The notes below the pieces were generated by a model, which saw nothing but the letters and a program-made list of their open reading frames with translations, made no database searches and had not been told where the DNA came from. DNA of 64,000 bases from Craterostigma plantagineum (Eukaryota > Streptophyta > Magnoliopsida > Lamiales > Linderniaceae), in assembly GCA_027422505.1 (NCBI GenBank), contig JAPQWV010000662.1, positions 124,001-188,000 of the forward strand. Reading direction: 5' to 3'. Position 1 is the first letter of the stretch, and each line of letters starts with the position of its first letter. This document shows, in pieces, positions 21,678-33,203 of the stretch. Made by a program: the position numbers and the translations under genes.

Positions 21678-24600
21678 TGAAGTGTAAAATAGGCCTAAGA
21701 GGAGGGGTGAATTAGGCTATAAAATATTTTGGCTTGTTCTTCTTTGGAAAATACTTATCTTTAAGAAGATATTGCGGAGTACGTTATTCCCTAGAAAGCA
21801 GTACGAGTATCAATATTATATCCCTAACCCTTTTTCAAAAACTATTTCAAAGATATCGCGTAGTTTTCTGAAAACGTTTCAAAGATATTACCTGGTTATT
21901 TGAAGCATTCCGTGTTTGTCTCACAGGAAAGTAAATAGCAGTAAGTAAGGTGAGACGGGATTTTTATACAGTTTATATCCCCAACTGGGGTTCAATCCTG
22001 TCCTTGGTGTTCGTTCTCCCCAAAGAGTTCCAATCAATCACTAAGTACTACCGGTTATGGTTACAAAATGATCGACCCTTACACAACCGAAGCACTATGG
22101 ATATTAGACCTCATTCTAGGCTGTCGCACGCCAAGTTTCGTTCCACGTCGTTTACCTAAGAAACCAATTCCTCGATTGGACACAGCTTGCTACTGAAGGG
22201 CCACCGCATCCACCAAATTTGTCCCTCCACGTGCAAAAGACTCCACTCGTGCTCCTTTGTGCGTTCAACATGTCCGATGACAAATAACGTTCGAAGACAA
22301 GGGTTTTTAGGATAGGGTGTTGCTAAAGATTGCTCATGGGTACTGTGATATCCGAACAATTCCTAACCTTAGTTGGCCGATATGAATCATGCTTTGCGTT
22401 TTCTATCTTACTTGAATTACATGCTAATATTATGTGTGCATGCTACTCATATTATTTGAACTATTTGCCTTTCATATTATGTGCATTATTAGGTTGCATA
22501 TTTTAATACAATTATTTGGCTAGTATATATTAAATTCAGCATTTTATTATATATAATTCCTAGGAATTTTGGTATGATGAATAACATAGAAGTCATTGGA
22601 GGCGAACACGTGTCTAGTTAATATTTTATATAAAGATAATCATAAAATAATAATAATAACAAATAAATAATAATTAATAACTAATAAATAAATTAATTAA
22701 TAAATAAGATTATTTAGCTTAGTTTCTTTATTTGTTTTCCTGTGTGATACGTGGCGAGTAATCATACACGTGTCAATTACTAAGTACTACTATTATACGT
22801 GTCTGCGGGTACATGCCGCAGTTTATACGTGTCGATTGCTAGGCATAATTAGTTACACCCGTATGGGTAATGTTTATTCAATAATCATGTGAGAAGATTT
22901 TGATAAGTATTATTGAAAATGTACTAAAGTTGTGTAAATTAATTATTCAAAGTACAATATTTCATTCAGTATCCTAGTTACTAATATTGAAATACTCAAC
23001 TTATTGTGAATGGAAGTATAGTTACGTGGGTGTATCTCACATATAAAGCTCATTAGGCAATTAAAATATTTAGACAATGATACACATGCATGGGTGTTAA
23101 TATGATAAGTATTAGTTAACGTAAAGAGCAAGGAATAAATTAACCGCCTTGGTTCCCTTTAATTATCAAGATTCGTTCTCTTTCCATCATTTTGCTCTTG
23201 GCCCTCTCTTTTCAGCACGTCTATGTAACTTCAAACCTCACTCTCATATCTAAGCCACACGTACAGATCATCTAGGTAAAAGTTTAGGTGGTAATTATTG
23301 CATACTAGCACATATGAAAGTACTCTATGTAACTATCTGTTTTGTATTCGTTGATTTAAGGTTTTAAGGCTTGGTCATACTTGTTATTCATTAGAGTTTC
23401 ATTACTTTTATAATACTTAAACCATTTCAATTAAATCGATTGTCTTTTTATAGCAGTAAATCACGTTTCTTGGAAGAGTAATCCTTGGTATACATACATA
23501 TATACAATATATGCAACATATAAGAATTAAGGGACCTGTAAGGTTCGTACCTTTTAACTGACTCGTTTGCATTATTAATTAGGAACCGCATAATGCTACT
23601 GTAATATTTTGAGCGAGTACTTATATGCTTATAGGCTTATTTTGTAGTTGATATTACGGCTCACAATCTCGATATAACAAGGTTAGAGACGACAGGTAAG
23701 CGACTGTCCCATGCAACTACGACACATGAACCTAGCTTTGATTGTTTTGTTGTGATATATGTGCTATTTATTTGATTATTTGGGAGATATGAATTATTGG
23801 ATTAATAATTGTACCTCATGCGCGAGTCACCATATACGTTGTTTGGATTATCTGTTGAGATTGACCTTATATGATTTGAGTTGAACTATTTGTTAGCTCA
23901 AGCGATTTATGTGTATGTCATTGGGCATGAATTACTGTTTCGAAGTGTGATATTCCTTGCATATTGTGCTTCGTTTCATTTACATCGAGTCATTCACGTC
24001 GCTTGGGACAACTGGAAATGGGTATGTGACGAATTTCATATAGTGCTTTGGACAAGACTGATATTGTGAGGTGCATTATGTTCTTTCGTGAGACGATAAC
24101 ACGATATGCGAGGGAATCTCGTACTGGAGAAGACCGCCTTTGACGGGATGGTCCACTCGAGCCCTTCCCCTTTTTGGCGGTACTGCGCCCTTATTGGCCT
24201 GACGTGACGACGTCTTTTCGGGACGGGTGAAAAAGACCGTGCAGCTATTTCTGGGCAGGTGAAAAAGACCGTGCAGAATTGATATTTATAGGCCTCATTG
24301 ATATTGTAAGACCGTGCGCCCTTATTTCTCGAAGTCGTATTTTAATAGCCCTTAGAGTTATCTGGTAGTGTAGTGGCCTGGGGCGCCACAGGTACAGATT
24401 CACAAATGTAAGCTCAACACAAACTATGAATTTTTCGCAAATTAAAGCTCAAAACAGTCTAAGGAATTCGATGGGTTTTGTGTTCGTTTCATTACCCTTC
24501 AACGTGAAGTGTTTTTTATTCTATATAGACCCAAAGATAGCTTCTACACTTTACTAGGACACTTAAGCACATAATATGCAAGAGAAAACTCAATAATCAC

Positions 24601-25349
24601 GTGCATTAACTCAAAGAATCATGCCAAGAATAAGCCAATAAAGCACACGGTCATGCATGATCACTTACCATTAAATACCACAAATTTGCTTTCATTCCAT
24701 GATGATCTCATCAGTTATCAGCACATTCCATCTGTAATTCACTCAGCATATTATCAATAGCAAACATAATCAATTGATTAACTTCCAAAAAAATATGATA
24801 GCCAATTTCGCACAAGGAAAGATACGATCTGCTGGGTATAAGGTAAAGACAAAGTTTCCATGTATGTTGATCTCATCCGATTCACTGATTTTAAAAGTCA
24901 ATGGAGATTGCACTCAATGGATATATCATGATATTCTTTCCTAAAATACCTCAGTCACATATACAGCTCGAACATAATATCTTTTCGATATATAACATAC
25001 AATCATTCATATCAGGGTGATCACAGCGATATTCTTTCCTAAAATAACCATCGCAGTCATTTCACATATCACTCAACAAGATATGCTTTCCATATATAGC
25101 ACGCAGTGATCCATTCATACGAAAACGTTCATAACCAGGTGATCACAGCAATATTCCAGTTAATCACATGATCACACAAATTCGATTATCTTAACAATCT
25201 GATCACATTTAAACACTTAATCGAATAATTTTACACACTTAAACATCATAAATCATACATATCGCATTTTCTACATTGTACCCCTCATAATACATAATTA
25301 CTTTGAATAATCAAAACTCTCATTATCTTTTGGACAAAAAAGGTCTACA
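21678..25349 (-). mobile_element. 5' LTR of the non-autonomous element, split by a solo LTR
   Basis: About 1.62 kb of LTR in two pieces (21678-22343 and 24396-25349), continuous with the 15419-17016 copy across the insertion: GCTCATGGGTAC on the left joins AGATTCACAAATGTAAGC on the right. It ends GGTCTACA before GTAAC. Confidence 0.85.
22344..24390 (+). mobile_element. Solo gypsy-like LTR (2.05 kb)
   Basis: TGTGATATCCGAAC...GGGGCGCCACA, with GGTAC duplicated at 22339-22343 and 24391-24395. CGACAGGTAAGCG at 23690-23702 and the short direct repeat GGTGAAAAAGACCGTGCAG (24228, 24261) lie in its 3' half. I do not see the GACCTGTG block shared by the other long LTRs here, so it is a more distant family. 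No coding sequence. Confidence 0.9.
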
Positions 25350-25354
25350 GTAAC

Positions 25355-26355
25355 AATTTAAGAACCGTATCTGAACCATAGTCTACTGCTAATCTGAGAG
25401 GACCGATTTATAAGTCGGTACCTAAAGCTCTTTAAATTTGCAGATCCATCGTGTGCAGTACCTCGACTTGGGTTGCTCCACACACATGACGGGAAATCAA
25501 GAGCTGCGGAGCAACTACCAAGACCACTTAAATGGCAAAGTCAGTTTGGGAACAATGACTCAGCTCCAATCCTATGACTTGGAGATGTAATTCTGGAAAA
25601 TCTGACCATCAGGGATGTCTCATACATCCAAGGTCCGCCATAACTTGTTCAGCATAGGCCAGTTCTGCGATAAAGGATTCCAGGTGGTCTTCTTTGCTGA
25701 CCGGTACAGAATTTTGGACAGTTAGGACAAAGAACTCCTTCAAGGAATTCGGAAGTCAAATCTATACACGATCAACCTGACGTCTGTGCGGCCTTTGACA
25801 GCTGTTTGCCTCATCTCTAAGACTACAATTCAGAGGAACAGCCTATGGCATCAACGCATGTCTCATGTCAATATTAAAGCTCTTCAACGACTCTCAATGA
25901 AGAAGTTGGTTCACGTCTACCAACTATAACGCTACAGAAAGAGCATCAGTGTTCGACGTGTCAACTAGGAAAAATAAAGCGAGCCTCTCATCACGTCAAG
26001 CTAGTTGCCTCACCTTCACGTCCTTTGGAATTACTTCACATGGACCTGTGTGAACCTATGCAAACACAAAGTATCAATGGGTGCAAGTATGTGCTAGTCA
26101 TAGTTCACGACTTTTCTCGCTACACATGGACGAAGTTCCTCCGAAGTAAGGATGAGACAAGGGGACTTGATCGTCAATTTTGTGAACTCAACACAGAATC
26201 TACTGTAGCAAATTGTCCAGGTCATCCGCACTGACAATGGATCTGAGTTCAAGAATAAATTTCTCCGTGACTTTTATCAAAAACTGGGGATTAGTCAGTA
26301 ATTCTCAGCTACAAAGACGCCTCAACAGAATGGGGTGGTTGAAAGGAAGAACAGA
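25355..26355 (+). pseudogene. pol: SIRE protease, pre-integrase and integrase (5' part of pol)
   Basis: Continues the reading broken at 15413. The protease segment reads YLDLGCSTHMTG near 25465, where the expected Asp-Ser-Gly has become Asp-Leu-Gly. The zinc-binding GAG-pre-integrase part follows (NSLWHQRMSH near 25840, then ALQRLS). The integrase core then gives HMDLCEPMQTQS (first catalytic Asp, ~26040), YTWTKFLRSKDE, IRTDNG-type second Asp near 26235, and TPQQNGVVERKN with the catalytic Glu (~26330). Stops at ~25587, 25722 and 25927 and frameshifts after 26160 break it. The frame is cut at 26355 by the copia LTR; RT and RNase H of this element are not in the window. Confidence 0.85.
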
Positions 26356-26717
26356 TGTTGGAACTATTTTATTGTAATCAATTGATATAGTTATCGTATC
26401 TTGCTATGCAAATAAGTAGTATTGGGCTGAATTATAATTAGCACTATTATAGGGCTACTTATGTAAATATACCATGATGGATGATATATATAAGTGAACT
26501 CCTTAGAAATTAAGGAGTGCGTTGTACAAGGGAAATTAGATATAAAATTAGAATTGGAATTTTTAGAGAGAAAAATTGCCTCCCTTGTGTGCTCTCAAAG
26601 AAACTTCTCTCCCAAGCTTCAAAGTAGGTAAATCTCAAGCGTAAGCTTTCGACTTTCTTAGATTTACGATCCAATTCTTCGTAATTCGTTCAAGGTTGGA
26701 TATCTGGGGTCCTAACA
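26356..26717 (+). mobile_element. 5' LTR of a second copia family (362 bp)
   Basis: TGTTGGAACTATTTTATTG...GGGGTCCTAACA, followed by a primer site. It is inserted in the SIRE integrase just after VVERKN; the flanking 5 bp are ACAGA. The sequence is unlike the SIRE LTRs except for the CCTAACA end. Its 3' LTR should carry ACAGA and is not in the window. Confidence 0.88.
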
Positions 26718-26719
26718 AT

Positions 26720-26731
26720 TGGTATCAGAGC
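26720..26731 (+). other. Primer-binding site of second copia
   Basis: TGGTATCAGAGC, two bases after the LTR. Confidence 0.9.
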
Positions 26732-27260
26732 TGAGCGTGTTATGATTTGCACTAAATTTTTTAGTTTTCGAATATGTTTTTCACTATGCACGCACACTCT
26801 GTTCATCGCTGGATTTCGATCTGATTTTTCATAATTCGACTTGTGTTGTTGTGATTGAGGTTCGATTATATGTTTCTAATTGATCTGAGCTTGTTTTCGT
26901 TCGATCGAACCACAAGTGAATTTTGAAGATTTGATGGAAATTGTTCTTCGCGCCTTAATATGAATTTTTGAAAATTGAACTGATTTTGCTTTGATTGTGC
27001 TAAATTGGGTGTTTGTTCTTGTCAAATGCATGATTTCGATTGATTACCCGGACTTTGGTAGACTAATTTGCTGTTTTCGGTCGGAATTGTGATAAATTGT
27101 GTTCTTCGTAAAACTCATCTGATTTCTGAAAATTATTATATTTGTTGTTTTCTGGTTTAATTCTATGTTAGAAACTGGTTTTGATCATTTCTGTTTGTTT
27201 ACCATGCTTAATCTGCATTATTAGTTTGCTTTGAGTTGAATAGCTTCAGTAATTGTTTGT
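26732..27260 (+). other. Leader of second copia, broken by gypsy insertion
   Basis: A T-rich untranslated stretch with TTTCGATCTG and GTTTTCG blocks and no gag start before the break. The next 27 bp of this leader reappear at 37221-37247 (TTTGTCGATACTACCG) beyond the gypsy element. Confidence 0.65.
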
Positions 27261-28559
27261 TGTAATGCCCGGGTCCCCGAAAACTAGTATGGCCGATAAA
27301 TTCGTGGGCATATTATGTGTTTTATGTGACCTACACAACCTTCAGGGTTAACTATATGTCCGCATGACGCCATGAATTGCGTGCATGGAAATTGTGTGCC
27401 TAAGCGATTTTGTGAATAATTGCACGTTAGTTTCGTGCCTACGTGATTTTATTAATTTCATGCGTTAATTATGGGCGTATGAGGTTTTATATGAATTTTA
27501 TGCACCTTAAATATATGATCATGTGCTACATGATATAGGTGTTCACATGCATATATTACATGTTTTACGTGACTTGGCGAATTATGTGCTATAAGTTATA
27601 ACCTAAGAAATTGCAAACCCGAGTCCTCGAAAGCAATTAGGCCAAAGAATGGGCACATGTGCTTTATATGATTCTGTGGGATTCGTATGCTAATCATACG
27701 ACTATACGTTAATTTACGTGCACGTCTCATGCTTACGATTTTACGAATTTCCATGATTACGTTCAACGACTTATGTGCTTAGGGTGATTTAATTTACTTG
27801 GAATTATAGTGCTAGAAAATTAAAGTAATCATATGTGTAGAAACAGAAATTGGACCACGGCTAATGGACTAGTATTCAATTCCAACCCTAAGCCCAAACC
27901 AATTAGGAATAGATATTTTTGGGAACAAAATTCCTTAAGATAAGGGAGTCTCACCCCCTTTTATGTCCCATCAACATACTTTGCTTATTTTAATATCTAT
28001 CCACATCTTAAACAAGAAACTAAACACGTCAAATTCAAGATAAGGAAAAACCAAATTTAGTTCACACTATAAGAACCATTCCAACACATTGAGAAGAAAA
28101 AGAAGGGAGGAGCCGAGCAGACGTCAAATTTAAGCTTGGAAAAAGGTATAATACCTTATAACCTCATACTTTCATTCATACCCTAAAGTAGTATGGTAGA
28201 GACAAGGATAGATAAATAATAGGAACGAATACTAGTTGGGTTCGGGAGTTTGAAGTTTTAGAATTTCAACCATTATGTTCAAGGAACTTAAATTTCAATA
28301 AGTATAATCTTGTACCATGACTCTATGTTTTATTCAAGTGGTGGCGAGCTTAGGAATTTAAGCACAAAGAGCAGATTAAGCCATACTAGAACTAAGATCG
28401 ACTTTAGGGATTTTGGAATTTTGATTATGCCAAGAGAGTTTCCTTGAAATTAGTTAAATATTTGATGGTCTAACTCTTTAAGGATCATAACTTTAGCATG
28501 GGATGATCCTAGGATTGTACCGAAAGCATTTAGGTGGAAGAGAAAACCTTAGAACTTAG

Positions 28560-30130
28560 GAAATTCTGGGTAGATTGAACTATGAATATGGTTTCGGGTA
28601 GATGATTTAAGGTTTCGATCGAATGAGATTAAGAAAGAGAGAGTTTCGGGCGATTCTTGGTAAAATATTATTAGTTTCGGTCGAAACTAAGGTTTTCAGG
28701 TTTGATCAATTGGACGAGTTGGTGACTTTGGCGAAATCTCGGCGAAACCAAATAATGAATTTTATGAATCGGGCGACGATGGAAATAGCGGCGAAAGTGA
28801 GCTTCCAGGATTAAAGAATCGATCGAAACTAAATAATAAACATAGAGAATTGGGCGATTGGTCAAGAAAATAAATGAATTCGGCGAATGGGGACAGGAAT
28901 CGATCGAAAGTACATTATAACACGCAAGAAATCGGGCGAAAGTAATAAATGGAGAAGTTAGTCAACATATACAATAGGATCAAGCCAATCACAATTCACG
29001 TGAAGTCATCGAATAACTATAGTTGTATTATAGATATATACAAATATATAAAGCACTAGGAGCTAGGGATTTCATAAAGTAATAAAATATATTATTAGAT
29101 GGGGACCTTCCATGTTCGTGTCTATATGAACTTGATTCTTTCGGTAGTGGAGGCATGGAGACACTATAGGACAACTATACCATGTGAGTGTTAGATAAAA
29201 AGAAAATATAATATTAGGGAACATGAATTACTTTTTGAGTCTTTTTCTAATGGAAATGGCTTTCGATCGAAAGAGTATTGTGGCAAGTAAGAAATCGAGC
29301 GACGAAAAGATACCGTGGGAATCGACCAATTGAAAAAAGGAACATGAGACCTTCGATCGAAACTAAGTATTTAACTTAATCAATCGAGCGTATTGAGAAA
29401 ATTAGTAGGGGTCGTCAATTTTAAAATAAAAAATGTGACTTTCGATCGAAAGTAAAAATTTAAATGTGACAATTGAGCGAAAGAAGTCTCGGCGAAACTA
29501 GGAAAGAATAGAGTTAATTGATCGAAAGATACTAGGAAAGGGAGTTTCGGGCGAAATTAGGGTTTATACGATTTAAATCGAATGATATAGAGTTTCGACC
29601 GAAAGTAGACAATTGCCGAGAGTTTCGAGCGAAACAAGGTGACGTCATGCTAACGACGGAACGCGGCGAAACTCATGATGAATCGGGCGAAACCCTGAAT
29701 TGATCGAAAGTGGGCTACCACTGTGCAAGGTTTCGAGCGAAACCAAAATGACGAAATGATGGCGTAAAGACGCGGCGAAACTCGTGTCGGGCAAAATTAA
29801 TTAATCGAAAGTGGTCTCTCATGCACTTTCGGGAGAAACCCACGTGAATTAGGAATTTAAATCAGGCGAAATGTAACACTAATAATTTCTAACTTCCGCC
29901 GAGCTTCTCCTGTTAAGAATTATAATACTTTAACTTGGAACTTATTGTAGGGCAAAATTTATTTAAGTGGAATCGAGTAATTAAGGGTTTCGATCGAAAT
30001 TGAACCTTAAATTAGTGAATTTGCGCCAACGAGTATAGCTAGGATCGAAATTGAATTCTAATGTGACTTAGAATAGAAATTAAAGGACTTAGAAAATATA
30101 GCAAGGTAAATCGAGCGACGTGGAATAAGA
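28560..30130. repeat. Field of TTTCGATCGAAA-type motifs (5' LTR)
   Basis: Dozens of TTTCGATCGAAAG, GTTTCGGGCGAAA, TTTCGAGCGAAAC, GGCGAAACT and related motifs are scattered every 20-60 bp among non-repetitive DNA. Most are of form TTCG-NN-CGAA, self-complementary or nearly so, with two CpG each. The counterpart in the 3' LTR is at 34503-36070. Confidence 0.85.
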
Positions 30131-30569
30131 GCAACCTAATATAACCTGAATAATTAACATGCCTAAAGCAAATTATTTAGCTAAGATGGGTTAAAGAGGA
30201 TAAAGTACTAATGCTTCAACCCTTTTATTTTAAAAGGTTGTACGTTAGGAAGTTCACGGGGAAAGTACGCTAGATTAGCTCGGACGACAGGTAAGTGGGA
30301 CTCTTCAAATACAACACATAAAAATTATGTGCGCATTATTTATGTGATTCCGTGCTTCTATGTGACTATGTGATTTATTACATGACATGAATTACCCATT
30401 TCATGACATGGCATCCCTTACCAGACATGGCACGACAAGTCATTTCGCATTTCATACATGCATTTCACGGCATACAAGAGTCTCACGAGAGTTTTAATGA
30501 CATGGCATGACATGAGGTATGCACTCGCCGGGGCGCGACAAATAGTTACTAACATAAATTTATTTACCA

Positions 30570-30830
30570 AACAACACACGTGCAAGACAAGACGTGTGAT
30601 ATGTCAAGACACGTGCAAGACAAGACGTGTGATACGGCTCTTCTAATGCTACGAGGTGACTTCTATGTCACCGATGTCAAGACAAGACACGTGCAAGACA
30701 AGACGTGTAAATCGGGCGAATGCCCTCGTAGTAAGGTTATCCGAGGGCCCTACAAGACAAGACACGTGCAAGACAGGACGTGTATAGGGACCCTACAAGA
30801 CAAGACAAGACATGACATGACATGACATGA
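30570..30830 (+). repeat. CACGTG-bearing repeat field upstream of the TATA box
   Basis: CACGTGCAAGACAAGACGTGT and close variants occur about four times, with runs of AAGACAAGACA and ACATGACATGACATG at the end. CACGTG is the core of a plant G-box. The field lies ~90-350 bp upstream of TATATAAG at 30917. The same field occurs at 36512-36775 in the 3' LTR. Confidence 0.75.
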
Positions 30831-30916
30831 TTTTGTGAGGAATTAGTGAGCGTTGGCGCATATGCCTATGCAAGTCATGACACGGGCACTGCATGCATAA
30901 GTTTCACTTACTGGGC

Positions 30917-30924
30917 TATATAAG
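30917..30924 (+). promoter_or_regulatory. TATA box of the gypsy LTR
   Basis: TATATAAG in the context GGGCTATATAAGCTCATCCC, ~360 bp before the LTR end. It is repeated at 36860-36867. Confidence 0.65.
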
Positions 30925-31278
30925 CTCATCCCACGTTTTATGTTTTGTAGGTTCGTCCGATCACTGAACGTGATCGTCTAGCCGACAGGGCACCTTTTGA
31001 AGCTTCCGAGCGTCTTTTGGGGTGGTGTGTACGTGGACGACGACCTGTGAGGCCGGGCGCATAGGATATTCTTTTGCTGCAAATGTATACACGTCCCATG
31101 TGCTTAGGACACTAATGTAGTTAGGAAATTTGAAGCATTCTTTTGACGTGTACATGAAATGATTTCCTTTATGAAAAAGGAAAAATTTCTACCGTATTTT
31201 CGTATCTTCTAAGTTATCGTGTCATTAGATATTTAGAATTACGATAGAAATGGTAGCGATGGCTAGGGTCGCTACAGT

Positions 31279-31290
31279 TGGTATCAGAGC
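31279..31290 (+). other. Primer-binding site of the gag-only gypsy
   Basis: TGGTATCAGAGC, two bases after the LTR end. Confidence 0.92.
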
Positions 31291-31423
31291 TTCGGTCACA
31301 GGTTCTGTAGACTGTCCATGTACACACCCAAAAGCGCGGAAGCAGCCTTGCCTGTAAGTGATATGTTTTTTCTTGTGTTGAATAATTTATTGGCCTTAGG
31401 AACGACAGGGTAGAACAAAAACA

Positions 31424-32590
31424 ATGGTTAGAATTAGAGGCGAGGGCAGTAGGGACGCCGATCAAGATAGGGAAACCCCAAACCCTACAGACAATCGGGA
31501 TGCTATCATCCTGCAGCTGACGGAGTTAGTCCGCCAGCAATCAGCCCAAATCCAGCAGCTACTCCAGCAACAAAGTACTGGAGGGCAGCCAAGTAATGCA
31601 CCCCCTCAGGCTGAAAGGATCGAAATGGTGGGGAAGAGGTTTCGTAAACTCAACCCCCCAACATTTGAAGACGCTGTCGATCCAACTTCGGCTGAGGATT
31701 GGCTCCGAACGTTGGAGAGCATGTTCCAACACAGCCGTACCCCGGAGACCGAAAAAGTCTTGCGCGCTACCTACCTACTAAGAGGGAGCGCGGGCAATTG
31801 GTGGGATACGATCCGAAGCATCGAGGACCCAATTACGATGAGCTGGGATCATTTTAAAGAACTCTTCCGGAGCAAGTACTACACAGCTCCAATTCGTGCT
31901 CAAAAGATGAAGGAATTTATCAACCTCCGCCAAGAAACGATGATGGTGGCGGAGTACATCAGGAAGTTCGAACAACTGTCCCGGTTTGCAGCCCATATGG
32001 TGAGCACGGACTCACTGAAGATCGAAAGGTTCTTAGAGGGCCTGAAGCCAGAGCTATACCGCGACGTTAGCATGGCTGGACTCCAAGGGGCTACTTACGC
32101 CCAAGTCGCTGAACGCGCCATGGTGGCTGAACAAGCTGAAAAGAGGATCGCACAAGCTCATGAGGCGAAAAGGAAATTCGTGCAAGAACTCAAAGGAGAT
32201 GGAGGCAACCCAAAGAAACAGTTTGTTGTCAAGAACCCAAAGCTTCAATTTCAAAACAGGCCTGAACCACCCCAACAGTCCAACATAAATCAGGGCAGAC
32301 CCCAACCTTTTCAACCCACCATTACCGCCACGCCCAAGATGTGGAAGGCGACATCCGGGCATCTGCTACTCACAAAATGCGACCTGTTACAAATGCGGCA
32401 AGATCGGCCATTTCTCGAGCGCATGTCCGGAGAACCTATCCGGAAGCCAGGCGGTGAGTTAGGCAAGACCACCAACGGCGACCGCCCGAGTATACACACT
32501 GACGGCTGGGGAAGCCGAGGACGACCCGTCCCATGCGGCAGGTACCCCTTCTATTCCTCGAACCCGACCTGCACTACAATAGAAACTTGA
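31424..32590 (+). pseudogene. gag: Tekay/Del-type gag, frameshifted before the zinc knuckle
   Basis: ATG 31424 opens a 388-codon frame. Residues ~20-60 are Gln-rich (LVRQQSAQIQQLLQQQ). The retrotransposon gag domain follows: FRKLNPPTFEDAVDPTSAE, WLRTLESMF, LRGSAGNWWDT, WDHFKELFRSKYY, EFINLRQETMMVAEYIRKFE, LSRFAAHM and FLEGLKPELYRDV. The zinc knuckle CYKCGKIGHFSSACPEN (CX2CX4HX4C) is present at 32385-32426 but in another frame, so a small indel between ~32310 and 32380 breaks it. The linker to pol (TARVYTLTAGEAEDDP) survives near 32490, then homology ends where protease would begin. The intact first ~300 codons suggest recent coding ability. Confidence 0.88.
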
Positions 32591-33190
32591 AACCATGTAC
32601 CCCATTTTGCACCAATAATCTCATGGCGAGATTTGAGAATCCCCCTAGCTAACCCAAGCATGGAGATAAACGTGATCCATTCCCACGAAGTTTCGACCCG
32701 AACGGGTCAAAACCATATCCATTCCCTATCGATTGTCTTTTCATGAGATATGACGATGAAGCCATGCTTAACTCCCTTCAGCACGACAAATCTGAGCCCA
32801 ACGAAAATTGAAGTACGACCTGACGCCCTAAATCCTTCCACCAATACCGAGAATTACATACACTAATGACGCAGCGAAAGCGTGGTGAATATTTGAAATT
32901 TCCAAATCATTGTCTGAACACGATCCACTAAAATAGGACGGTACAAAAATACCGGTTCGCTGAATAACTTACGTTATGATCAGCCAACTACTTATGACCC
33001 AACGTGGTCGCCATCCGATGCTCGTTTTAGAACAGCTTAGAATTAGATCTCCAACAGTATGGATTCGAGAAGTAGGAACTCTTTTACGAACAAGTTAGGT
33101 GAGCAGTCACCTAACCAGGTTAACACAACTCCCTACCCATCGCTACCTCGAGTATTTCCGACTAACGGAATTTCGGGGGCGAAATTCTTT
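32591..33190 (+). other. Non-coding 3' interior of the gag-only gypsy
   Basis: About 600 bp without a plausible frame or pol motif. It ends with ATTTCGGGGGCGAAATTC, a sequence usual just before the polypurine tract of Tekay elements. The origin of the rest is unknown. Confidence 0.6.
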
Positions 33191-33203
33191 CAAGGGGGGA
33201 GGA
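33191..33203 (+). other. Polypurine tract of the gag-only gypsy
   Basis: CAAGGGGGGAGGA immediately before TGTAATGCCC. Confidence 0.88.

Larger units (their letters stand above)
15419..25349 (-). mobile_element. Minus-strand non-autonomous SIRE-like element, ~1.6-kb LTRs
   Basis: Two similar LTRs (15419-17016 and 21678-25349) flank an interior of only about 1.0 kb once the nested solo LTRs are removed. GTAAC duplications lie outside both ends (15414-15418, 25350-25354). The primer site TTTGGTATCAGAGCGGG (minus strand, 21661-21677) and a polypurine tract beside the left LTR fix the minus orientation. The interior has no gag or pol homology but holds four C-rich blocks that read as polypurine tracts on the minus strand. 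It must have moved with proteins from another element. It sits inside the plus-strand SIRE gag-protease linker. Confidence 0.85.
27261..31276 (+). mobile_element. 5' LTR of the gag-only gypsy (4.0 kb)
   Basis: TGTAATGCCCGGGTCCCCG...GGCTAGGGTCGCTACA. Ordered landmarks: a CGATCGAAA motif field (28560-30130), the donor-like ACAGGTAAGT (30287-30296), a CACGTG repeat field (30570-30830), TATATAAG (30917), and the GACCTGTG block (31014-31063). It contains no ORF with a recognisable product. Confidence 0.95.

Noticed and set aside
28560..30130. CRISPR-like look of short regularly recurring palindromes
   Set aside because: Repeats are 8-13 bp, degenerate, irregularly spaced and lie inside a plant LTR; no cas genes and no uniform spacers.
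28560..30130. TTTCGATCGAAA as heat-shock elements
   Set aside because: TTC and GAA are four bases apart here, not the two of a heat-shock core; only the TTCGCGAA field at 19970-20720 has the right spacing.
31279..31290. Possible tRNA gene pieces at TGGTATCAGAGC sites
   Set aside because: Only the primer-complementary 12-18 bases are present, always right after an LTR end; no cloverleaf around them.
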